Source: Pseudomonadota bacterium
GTDB taxonomy: Bacteria > Pseudomonadota > Alphaproteobacteria > Sphingomonadales > Sphingomonadaceae
Assembly (NCBI GenBank): GCA_030271595.1
Contig: JARXKO010000005.1
Location: 1 to 20,495 of the forward strand
Direction: 5' to 3'
Length of the DNA: 20,495 nucleotides
Under the pieces are notes generated by a model. It was not told the origin of the DNA, searched no databases, and saw only the letters and a list, made by a program, of their open reading frames with translations. Shown in pieces: positions 7,733 to 14,491 of this stretch. Each line of letters opens with the position of its first letter. The stretch's first letter is position 1. The translations under genes and the position numbers were made by a program.

Positions 7733-9304
7733 ATGGCATGGACTCGGCGAGCCTTGCTCGAGCGGGTGGGGGCGATCGGCGGTGCCGGCGCTGCCTATCT
7801 GGCGATGGAGGCGATGGGGGTCACCGCACGGACCCCGCCCGGAGCGGAGAACTTCGCCCTTCCAAGGGGCAGCGGCAATGGCCGGTCGGTGCTCATCCTC
7901 GGGGCCGGGATCGCCGGACTCGTCTCGGCCTATGAGCTGAGTCAGGCCGGCTATGCGGTCAAGGTGATCGAGGCGCGCGATCGCATCGGCGGGCGCGCCT
8001 GGACCATTCGCGGACGGCAACGGATCGTCCAGTCCGGCCGCGCCGACCAATATTCCGATTTCAGCCCGGGTCTCTATTTCAACGCCGGCGCGGCGCGCAT
8101 TCCGGCCACCCACCGAGCGATCCTTGGCTATGCCCGGCGCTTCGGGGTCAAGCTCGAGCCGTTCGTCAATGCCAACCGCAGCGCCGGGTGGGACTTCGGC
8201 GGCACGGTCCAGCGCGAAGGCCGCATGGTCAATGACGTCCGCAGCCAGATTGTCGAACTCCTGGCCAAGGCGATCGACCAGCATGCGCTCGACCGGGCAG
8301 TGCCCAAGGGCGAGCTCGAAATGATCCGGCAGTTCCTCACGCCCTATGGATCGCTCGACGGCAAGGGCGACTACGTCCCCGACGGGCGCAACGGTTTTGC
8401 GGTCGATCCGGGTGGCTATGCCCAGGCGCCGGTGGCGCTTGCGCCGCTGGGGTGGGCGCAATTACTGCCGTCGGACGCAATCATCTTGCCCTATCTGTTC
8501 GACACCATTCCCGAAATGCAGGCGGCGATGGTCCAGCCGGTCGGCGGCATGGATCGCATCGCTTATGCGATCTACGACCGGGTCAAGCCGCTGGTGCAAT
8601 TGAACAGCCCGATCAGCGCCATCCGTCAGGTCGGCGGCCGGGTGGTGATCGAACATGGACCGGGCAAGCAAGCAAGCAGCGCCGATTACTGCATCTGCAC
8701 CTTGCCGATGCCGATCCTGGCGCGGATTCCGAGTGACTTTTCGGCGGCCAAGAAGAAGGCGTTGACCAGCGTCGACTATGTCAAAAGCGTCAAGCTGGCA
8801 TTCCAGGGCCCGCGCTTCTGGGAGACCGACGACAATATCTTCGGCGGCCCTGCCTGGACCGACCGGATGAACGAGAACATTCTTTACCCGTCGCATGACC
8901 TGGGCGCGCCGCTCGGCGTTCTGGTGGCGGCGTATTGCGCCGGCTGGACCCGGCGCGAGAACCCGCAGGCCTTCGCCGCCTTGTCGCACGAAGAGCGCTT
9001 CCGGATCAGCCTCGAGTCGGTCGAAGCGATGCATCCGGGACGATCGAAACTGCTCAGCCGCGGGGTCACTGTCGCCTGGGGACTGACGCCCTATTCGGAA
9101 GGGGTCGGAGCGCAGTGGCCCGACTTCGGAGCGGAGACCGGGACTCGCGGTCCCGACTATGCCGAATTGCTCAAGCCCGAGGGCCCGATCGTTTTTGCGG
9201 GCGAGCATTTGAGCTATTTGCCGACGTGGCAGGAAGGGGCGGCGCTATCGGCGCAGGCCGCGCTCAAGGTGCTCCAGTCGATGGTCCGCGAGCACGCTGC
9301 CTGA
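7733..9304 (+). CDS. Flavin monoamine oxidase family protein with Tat signal
   Basis: FAD-dependent amine or L-amino-acid oxidase of 523 residues. The start at 7733 (MAWTRRALLERVGA) yields a twin-arginine signal: Arg5-Arg6 followed by a small-residue hydrophobic stretch. The folded flavoprotein is therefore probably exported to the periplasm. The dinucleotide-binding motif GAGIAG (57-62) with IEARDRIGGRAW is at the N-terminus. The C-terminal FAD motif is FAGEHLSYLPTWQEGA, with the Trp/Gln positions typical of monoamine oxidases. The amine produced or consumed is not identifiable. It is followed after 70 nt by an exported methyltransferase-like gene and a symporter on the same strand. The frame remains open upstream to about 7622, but that extension would hide the Tat signal and is rejected. 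Confidence 0.85.
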   Translation: MAWTRRALLERVGAIGGAGAAYLAMEAMGVTARTPPGAENFALPRGSGNGRSVLILGAGIAGLVSAYELSQAGYAVKVIEARDRIGGRAWTIRGRQRIVQSGRADQYSDFSPGLYFNAGAARIPATHRAILGYARRFGVKLEPFVNANRSAGWDFGGTVQREGRMVNDVRSQIVELLAKAIDQHALDRAVPKGELEMIRQFLTPYGSLDGKGDYVPDGRNGFAVDPGGYAQAPVALAPLGWAQLLPSDAIILPYLFDTIPEMQAAMVQPVGGMDRIAYAIYDRVKPLVQLNSPISAIRQVGGRVVIEHGPGKQASSADYCICTLPMPILARIPSDFSAAKKKALTSVDYVKSVKLAFQGPRFWETDDNIFGGPAWTDRMNENILYPSHDLGAPLGVLVAAYCAGWTRRENPQAFAALSHEERFRISLESVEAMHPGRSKLLSRGVTVAWGLTPYSEGVGAQWPDFGAETGTRGPDYAELLKPEGPIVFAGEHLSYLPTWQEGAALSAQAALKVLQSMVREHAA

Positions 9305-9374
9305 TGCTCTGGCCTATCGCCGCGCACGGCAATATGGTCGCGGCCTGACTGAAACATCGAGGGAGGGTCGAGCA

Positions 9375-10148
9375 ATGCACAAGTGGCTGATCAGCGGCGC
9401 AGGGATCGCCCTTGCACTGAGCGTTCCTGTAGCGGCGAAAAGCGCACTCCAGGCGCCGGCCGACGTCGCATCCGCGGTGGCATCGCGCGACCGCACCGCC
9501 GACAATGCCAAGCTCGATCCGTCGCGCAAGCCAGCCGCGCTGCTGGCCTTCCTTGGTTTGCGCAAGGGCATGCAGGTGCTCGATCTGTTTGGCGGCAATC
9601 TTTATTGGTCCGAAATCATTGCCCCTGCGGTCGGGCAGAAGGGGCATGTGACGATCTGGCAGCCCGGCCAATTCCTCACTCCGGACGGCCGCAAGAAACT
9701 GGACGGTTTCGCGGCTGCGCATCTGAATGTGTCGTGGCTGACGAGCCCGTTTGAATCGCCCAACTTGCCGGTCTCGGCTTATGATTTCGCGCTGATCAAT
9801 CTCGATTATCATGACGTCTATTGGGAAAATAAGGAACGCGGAGTGGTCCGGATGGACCCCGATGCGTGGCTGAAGACGCTCTATTCGGCGATGAAGCCGG
9901 GCGCGATCGTCGGCGTGGTCGACCATGCCGCGACGCCGGGCGGTGACACCCGCGCGGTGGTCGAGAAATTCCACCGCATCGACCCCGCGGTCGTGCGCCG
10001 CGATTTCCGCAAGGCGGGCTTCGTCCTCATCGGCACCAGCGCCATGTATCGCAATCCCGCCGATACCCACCAAGTGCTGGTGTTCGACCCGGCGATCCGC
10101 GGCAAGACCGATCGGTTCGTGATGAAGTTCAGGAAAGTCGGCCGTTGA
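9375..10148 (+). CDS. Exported class I methyltransferase-like protein
   Basis: Predicted protein of 257 residues with a clear Sec signal peptide (MHKWLISGAGIALALSVPVAAKS) and a methyltransferase fold. The start follows GAGGGAGGG at 9360-9368. The nucleotide-binding loop is VLDLFGGNLYWSE, followed by an acidic/aromatic strand (IWQPGQF) and YDFALINLDYHDVYW as the post-I region. The glycine loop is less canonical than GxGxG. A SAM-dependent enzyme outside the cytoplasm would need exported SAM, so it may bind another ligand or be catalytically retired. The stop overlaps the symporter start (TTGA), implying coupling. Family members with signal peptides are known in sphingomonads, but their function is not, to my knowledge, established. 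Confidence 0.7.
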   Translation: MHKWLISGAGIALALSVPVAAKSALQAPADVASAVASRDRTADNAKLDPSRKPAALLAFLGLRKGMQVLDLFGGNLYWSEIIAPAVGQKGHVTIWQPGQFLTPDGRKKLDGFAAAHLNVSWLTSPFESPNLPVSAYDFALINLDYHDVYWENKERGVVRMDPDAWLKTLYSAMKPGAIVGVVDHAATPGGDTRAVVEKFHRIDPAVVRRDFRKAGFVLIGTSAMYRNPADTHQVLVFDPAIRGKTDRFVMKFRKVGR

Positions 10149-11425
10149 GCGCAGCGGCTGGACGCGCCGAGCCACGTCGGGCGGCGCGATTCAGCATCGG
10201 CACCTGGTTCGTCGTTGCAGCGCTGGTTCTCGGGCTTGTCCTGGGCGGCGCCAGCGAGCGGCTCGTCCCGGCGTGGCGCGACGGCTTCGGCAATGTCTTC
10301 GGAATCGTCGGTGGGCTGTGGCTCGACGCGCTCCGGGTGACGGTCATCCCGCTGGTCTTCGCCTTGCTCGTCAAGGGTATCGTCGGCGGCACTTCGGTGG
10401 CCGGGGAGGGGCGGATCGCGGCGCGTGCCGTACTCTGGTTCGCCGGTCTTTATATAAGCTCGGCGACGATCGGGATGATCGTCACGCCGCTGCTCCTCGA
10501 CCTGTTCCCGTTGTCGCCGGGGTCGGCGCAGGCGGTTCAGGCAGGCTTCGCCGCGGTTGACCCGGCGAGCGTGAAAACTTCGGTCGCCGGACTGGGCGAT
10601 TTCATCCGCTCGTTCATTCCCTCCAATCTGTTCGCAGCCGCCGCCAGCGGGTCGATCCTCCAGATCGTCGTCTTCGCCATCGCTTTCGCGGCGGCGATTT
10701 CGCTGCTCGAGCCGGCCAGGCGCAAGCCGCTGACCGCTTTCTTTGACTCGCTTGGCGAGGTCATGCTGATCATTATCGGCTGGGTGCTCAAGCTGGCGCC
10801 GGCCGGGGTGTTCGCGCTCGCCTTCGTGGCCGGCGCCGCGTCGGGCGCCGGGCTGTTCGGCGCGATGCTCCATTTCATCATCCTTTACATCGCGGTCGGG
10901 CTGATCATCATCGTCGCGGCGTATGCGGTGGCGGTGATTGCCGCCGGTTTCCCGCTCGGCGCTTTCGCCCGGGCCCTGGCCCCGACCCAGGCGATCGCCT
11001 TTTCGACCCAGTCGTCGACCGGGTCGCTGCCGGCGATGCTGCTGTCGGCGAAGCGCCTCGGAATCCAGGAACGGACCGCGGACATCGCGCTGCCGATGGC
11101 CGCTGCGCTGTTTCGTGCAACCGGGCCGGCGATGAACGTCGCGGTCGCGGTGTTCATCGCCCGGATGCTGGGCATGGAATTGACCTGGGGAGCGATGCTC
11201 GCCGGGGTCGCGGTCGGCGCGGTGGCTTCGATCTCCGCGCCCGGCCTGCCCGGCCAGGTCAGCTATTTCACGTCGATCGCACCGATCGCCATGGCGATGG
11301 GGGTGCCGATCGCGCCGCTTGGAATGCTGATCGCGGTCGAGCCTGTGCCCGACATGTTCCGCACCGTCGGCAATGTGACGATGGACGTCGCCGTCGCCGG
11401 CGCGCTCGACCGCCGCTCGGGCTAG
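10145..11425 (+). CDS. Dicarboxylate/amino acid:cation symporter (DAACS family)
   Basis: Inner-membrane secondary transporter of the GltP/DctA (SDF) family, 426 residues, which co-imports dicarboxylates or acidic amino acids with protons or sodium. About eight transmembrane helices and two hairpin re-entrant regions are visible. The serine-rich motif in HP1 is FSTQSSTGSLPAML. The TM7 region contains GPAMNVAVAVFIA, in the place of the NMDGT motif, and TM8 has VGNVTMDVAVA, comparable to the usual NVxGD. The NMDGT motif is poorly conserved, so the substrate cannot be assigned. The TTG start at 10145 overlaps the previous stop, with AGGAA about 9 nt upstream. The stop codon shares bases with that of the convergent LytTR regulator. 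Confidence 0.9.
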   Translation: MSAAAGRAEPRRAARFSIGTWFVVAALVLGLVLGGASERLVPAWRDGFGNVFGIVGGLWLDALRVTVIPLVFALLVKGIVGGTSVAGEGRIAARAVLWFAGLYISSATIGMIVTPLLLDLFPLSPGSAQAVQAGFAAVDPASVKTSVAGLGDFIRSFIPSNLFAAAASGSILQIVVFAIAFAAAISLLEPARRKPLTAFFDSLGEVMLIIIGWVLKLAPAGVFALAFVAGAASGAGLFGAMLHFIILYIAVGLIIIVAAYAVAVIAAGFPLGAFARALAPTQAIAFSTQSSTGSLPAMLLSAKRLGIQERTADIALPMAAALFRATGPAMNVAVAVFIARMLGMELTWGAMLAGVAVGAVASISAPGLPGQVSYFTSIAPIAMAMGVPIAPLGMLIAVEPVPDMFRTVGNVTMDVAVAGALDRRSG

Positions 11426-12165
11426 CGCCCCGCGATGCTGCGCACGCGATCCGAATAGAGCCGCCCGACCGGCTGTTCGGTGCCGTCGGCGAGCCGGGCG
11501 ACCCACCGTCCCGACGGATTGCGGGTGAAGCCGGCGATGAAATCCTTGCGCACGATCGCCGAGCGGTGGAGCCGGACGAACAATTCCGGATCCAGCCCTT
11601 CTTCGAGGGCGGTCATCGAATGATGAATGAGCCAGCTTCGTCGGCCGACGTGAAGGCGCATGTAATCGCGCTCGGCCGATACCCGGTCGACGTCGCGCGC
11701 AGCGATCCGCACCAGGCCTGACAGGTCGGAGGCCCAAAATTCCTCGAGCCACCTGGAGCCTTCGCGCCTGGGCTTGCCGGCGCGCTGCTCGAAATAGGCG
11801 CGGGCCCGCTCGAGCGCGCGCTGAAGCCGCACCGGATCGACCGGCTTCATCAGATAATCGACCGCCTCGACTTCGAAGGCGGCGACCGCGAACTGGTCGA
11901 AGGCGGTAACGAAAATGACCGCTGGCGAGCATTCCTGCCGGGCCAGCGAGCGGGCGACGGCGATTCCGTCGAGCCCGGGCATGGCGATGTCGAGCAACAG
12001 CAGATCGGGGCGCAGCGCGGCGCTCAGGTTGATTGCGGATTCGCCGTCGCTCGCAGTGCCGACCAATTGCGCGCCGTCGGCCTTGGCGAGCAGCAATTGC
12101 AGGCGCTCGACCGCGAGCGGCTCATCATCCGCGACCAGCACCCGGATCGGCCGCGGCTCAGTCAC
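11422..12165 (-). CDS. LytTR-family response regulator
   Basis: Two-component response regulator of 247 residues with an N-terminal receiver domain and a C-terminal LytTR DNA-binding domain. In the receiver, the acidic pocket is Asp13-Asp14 (VADDEP), the phospho-acceptor is Asp59 (LLLLDIAMPG), and the conserved Thr is in FVTAFD and the Lys in LMKPVD. The LytTR domain starts near residue 145 (SGLVRIAARDVDRVSAERDY) and includes the FVRLHRSAIVRKDFI signature. It is coupled to the upstream sensor kinase by an 8-nt overlap. The convergent symporter ends on the same CTAG, so the target could be local, but that is untested. It is presumably a cytoplasmic transcription regulator. Confidence 0.93.
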   Translation of the reverse strand: MTEPRPIRVLVADDEPLAVERLQLLLAKADGAQLVGTASDGESAINLSAALRPDLLLLDIAMPGLDGIAVARSLARQECSPAVIFVTAFDQFAVAAFEVEAVDYLMKPVDPVRLQRALERARAYFEQRAGKPRREGSRWLEEFWASDLSGLVRIAARDVDRVSAERDYMRLHVGRRSWLIHHSMTALEEGLDPELFVRLHRSAIVRKDFIAGFTRNPSGRWVARLADGTEQPVGRLYSDRVRSIAGR

Positions 12166-13372
12166 GGAACTCGATCGGCAGGGTCAGTGAAACCTTGTAC
12201 CCGCCCGCGGTCATCGGCCCGAACCGGCAATTGGCGCGGCCGCCGAACCGCGCTTCGAGGCGCTGGCAGACGTTGTCGAGGCCAAGTCCGGTGCCTTCGT
12301 GGGTGGCGGCCGGTAGCTCGTCCTTGCCGCCGTGCTTGAGGCGGTTGCTGATGTCGAGGATCATGCGCCCGTCGCCAAGCGGCCGGGCGGCGATTGCGAC
12401 AAGCACCGCCTTGCGGCTTTTGGAGACTCCATATTTGATCGCATTTTCGACAATCGGCTGGAGGATCAGCGCCGGCAGCAAGGCTCGCTCGAGCTCGGCC
12501 GGGACGTCGATCTCGACATTGAGCCGGTCGGGGAAGCGGGCCATTTCGATGTCGAGATAGAGCTTCTGGAGCTCGATCTCCTCGGCCAGCGTGACGTCGG
12601 CGCCGGGATCGAGCGAGAGGCTGGTGCGGAAGAAGGTCGAGAGCGCCAATAGCATGGCCTCGGCGCGGTCGGCGCGGCCAGTCATGACCAGCGACGACAG
12701 CGAGTTCAAGGTGTTGAACAGGAAGTGCGGATTGACCTGATAGCGCAGGGCGCGGACCTGGGCTTCCTGCGCCGCGCTTTCGGCGGCCGCGACCTGGCGC
12801 TGGGCGGCAAGCGACGCGGCCTGGGCGCGCGTGGCAAGATAGAATGCGCTCCAGGCAAGGAAGAAGAACAGCCACACGACCGAGATGTCCGCGGCGTAGC
12901 GAAGGCGCTTGTTGCTATCGAGGTCGTGCATCTTGGGGAACGTCAGGACGAGCGGTTCGGCAGCGCTGCGCTCGATCCGGATTTGCTGGCCCTTTTCGAC
13001 GATGACGAAGCCTTCGCGCGCCTGATAACGAAATTCCTCGCGGCTTTGGCGCATCACGTCTTCGAGCTGGAGGAGGACGAACGACAGGATCATCGAGGCG
13101 GCCAGCGAGCTCAATCCGGCAACGACGGCCTTTTTGCGGATGGTCCCGGTGCGCGCGAAGACATTGATCGACGCGTAAATGAGTCCGGTCAGCAAGATGC
13201 CAAGCAGGATCACGACCAGCTTGTTTTCAAGGGTCGTCCACGGGTCCGAGCCGAGGAACGCCCGGGCGACCACCGTCAGTGCGTAGAACAGCCAGAAGCC
13301 GAGAATCGATTTGAGCCCGGTCCGCCAATCGACAAAACGCGAAACGGCATTGATCGGATGGGGCGAAGCCAT
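12158..13372 (-). CDS. LytS-like sensor histidine kinase
   Basis: Membrane sensor kinase of the HPK8 / LytS-YehU class, 404 residues. Four hydrophobic segments lie in the N-terminal half: about residues 15-36, 43-67, 75-95 and a later one near 155-178. A soluble, probably periplasmic, stretch of about 60 residues lies between segments three and four. The kinase core follows: the phospho-acceptor His216 in YQVNPHFLFNTLNSL, the N box IVENAIKYG and the G box GTGLGLDN. Its start at 13372 gives MASPHPINAV with a GAGGG box close upstream; a TTG at 13405 is an alternative. No sensory domain of known type is recognised, so the signal is unknown. It overlaps the downstream LytTR regulator and is divergent from the small acidic gene. 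Confidence 0.92.
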   Translation of the reverse strand: MASPHPINAVSRFVDWRTGLKSILGFWLFYALTVVARAFLGSDPWTTLENKLVVILLGILLTGLIYASINVFARTGTIRKKAVVAGLSSLAASMILSFVLLQLEDVMRQSREEFRYQAREGFVIVEKGQQIRIERSAAEPLVLTFPKMHDLDSNKRLRYAADISVVWLFFFLAWSAFYLATRAQAASLAAQRQVAAAESAAQEAQVRALRYQVNPHFLFNTLNSLSSLVMTGRADRAEAMLLALSTFFRTSLSLDPGADVTLAEEIELQKLYLDIEMARFPDRLNVEIDVPAELERALLPALILQPIVENAIKYGVSKSRKAVLVAIAARPLGDGRMILDISNRLKHGGKDELPAATHEGTGLGLDNVCQRLEARFGGRANCRFGPMTAGGYKVSLTLPIEFRD

Positions 13373-13384
13373 GCTCCCTCTTGT

Positions 13385-13402
13385 CGCAAAATATCGCTTG
13401 CG
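13385..13402. repeat. Short inverted repeat upstream of the sensor kinase
   Basis: CGCAA (13385-13389) and TTGCG (13398-13402) form a 5-bp inverted repeat with an 8-nt spacer, 13 to 30 nt upstream of the kinase start. It could be an operator or a weak leader hairpin. It is short enough to occur by chance in high-GC DNA. Confidence 0.2.
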
Positions 13403-13460
13403 CAAACCACCCTTCGGCCATTGGCAGAAGCAGCTTCACCACCGGTCGAACAAATTGCCC

Positions 13461-13485
13461 GGAACGCTGTCGGCGCGCGCTCGTT
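13461..13485 (+). promoter_or_regulatory. EcfG-type (general stress response) promoter of the small acidic gene
   Basis: GGAAC (13461-13465) and CGTT (13482-13485) are separated by exactly 16 nt, a perfect match to the alphaproteobacterial EcfG consensus. The -10 lies 34 nt before the ATG at 13519, giving a short leader with a GGGAGGG ribosome-binding site. This is the better of the two EcfG-type sites in the window. Confidence 0.75.
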
Positions 13486-13518
13486 GGATTGATGAAACGA
13501 AAAACCGGGAGGGCACCA

Positions 13519-13737
13519 ATGAACGACAATGACCCCAAAACGAGCACGCCGCCGCCGGCGATCCTGTCCGGCGCGCCAGACCGGGAGCTCGAGGACAAGC
13601 TGAAAAAGCACCCCCATGACCTCGACGCCAAGGCCGACGTTGGAAGCGACCAGTCGATGGATGCATCGGACCCGTCGGCGGCCGTTCAGCCGGGGCAGAA
13701 GGACGAACCGGTGCCATCGTCCGGCTTCCCCGAATAA
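13519..13737 (+). CDS. Small acidic, probably disordered protein under EcfG-type control
   Basis: Predicted 72-residue hydrophilic protein of unrecognised family. The start at 13519 is set by GGGAGGG (13507-13513) six nt upstream and by the position of the EcfG-type promoter. It is rich in Asp, Pro, Ser and Lys, has no Cys, no hydrophobic segment, and one short charged helix candidate (DRELEDKLKKHPHDLDAK). The remainder is likely disordered (SDQSMDASDPS, then QPGQKDEPVP). Such composition resembles stress-induced hydrophilin-like proteins, but no homology claim is made. It is monocistronic and divergent from the sensor kinase. The coding frame keeps neighbour-like GC at third positions. Confidence 0.7.
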   Translation: MNDNDPKTSTPPPAILSGAPDRELEDKLKKHPHDLDAKADVGSDQSMDASDPSAAVQPGQKDEPVPSSGFPE

Positions 13738-13774
13738 GGCGAGTTTGTTTCGGCAACGGAACTGATTGGATTCG

Positions 13775-13803
13775 TTGCTGAAATTCAACACGACGGTAAT
13801 AAA
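13775..13803 (+). promoter_or_regulatory. Possible sigma70 promoter for the 13940 gene
   Basis: TTGCTG (13775-13780), then TAATAA or AATAAA around 13797-13803 with a 16-17 nt spacer, lie in an unusually AT-rich part of the 202-nt gap before the gene at 13940. The leader would be about 130 nt. It is a weak call. Confidence 0.3.
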
Positions 13804-13939
13804 GTGGGGATAAGTGAAGATTTAGCGTTGCCGCAATGACTCGCCTCTGATTCAACCCTGAATGGGGGGTGGGATTGTGGTTAACGGTCAATCAACCATT
13901 ACCGCTGCATGATCCTGCCAAGGCAATAGGAGTCGGGTC

Positions 13940-14491
13940 ATGATCACGCGCACGAGCCAGCCGGCAGGCGGGACCTTGCTGATCTCTGAAATGAAGGAGT
14001 TCGCTACCTTCCCGAAGTCGACGCAGCGCTACATCCGGCGTGCGCTCGATGTCGCCTACGGGCGCCGCGACGCGATCGAATGTTGGGCTCGCGACGACGG
14101 CGAGACGGCATCGATCCGGGCCCAGGGGCGGCTGTACAAGCAGCTCGACCATTTGCGGCTCCAGGTGCCCGACGACAGCGGGCTCGACATGATCGAACCG
14201 TTCATCGGCATGCTCATCACCTTGACCGCGTTCGATCTTGGCCAGGAGCGGCTCGATTGTTTCGCCTCCTACCGCTTCCTTTATGAGCGGCTGGTCGGCG
14301 CGGCGGCGCGGCCGTGGCTGCCCGCGGCCTTCTGCTCGGCGGCGGCGCTTCCGCATCTCCATCCCGAACGTCGCCGGATCCTGCTCCAGTCGATCAGCGA
14401 AAGCGCCGCGACTGCGCCCGGCTGGTCGAGCCGCGAGCCGGTGTTCTGGCCGGAGTGGGTCGAAAAGGTCGACCTTCAGGCCGCCGCCTAA
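13940..14491 (+). CDS. Conserved-looking protein of unknown function
   Basis: Predicted protein of 183 residues that I do not recognise. The start at 13940 (MITRTSQPAGG) follows AGGAG at 13928-13932. It appears soluble and mainly helical: a FPKSTQRYIRRALDVAYGRRDAIECWARDD region, a helix with QGRLYKQLDHLRLQV, then a hydrophobic stretch (FIGMLITLTAFDLG) that could be a buried helix rather than a membrane span. Two Trp-rich elements near the C-terminus (PGWSSREPVFWPEWVEKV) are distinctive. There are no catalytic motifs, signal peptide or metal-binding pattern that I can identify. Its stop overlaps by 4 nt with that of the convergent Mur ligase. Coding likelihood is good because of the ribosome-binding site, length and GC pattern. 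Confidence 0.65.
   Translation: MITRTSQPAGGTLLISEMKEFATFPKSTQRYIRRALDVAYGRRDAIECWARDDGETASIRAQGRLYKQLDHLRLQVPDDSGLDMIEPFIGMLITLTAFDLGQERLDCFASYRFLYERLVGAAARPWLPAAFCSAAALPHLHPERRRILLQSISESAATAPGWSSREPVFWPEWVEKVDLQAAA

Noticed and set aside
9881..11932. Very long open frame on the minus strand across the methyltransferase-like gene, symporter and LytTR gene
   Set aside because: It is an antisense shadow in high-GC DNA. Its translation is Arg/Gly/Ala/Asp-rich without domains, and it overlaps well-supported genes on the plus strand and the LytTR gene.
13758..13776. Second GGAAC...CGTT before the 13940 gene
   Set aside because: The spacer is only 10 nt, far from the 16-17 nt needed for an EcfG promoter.
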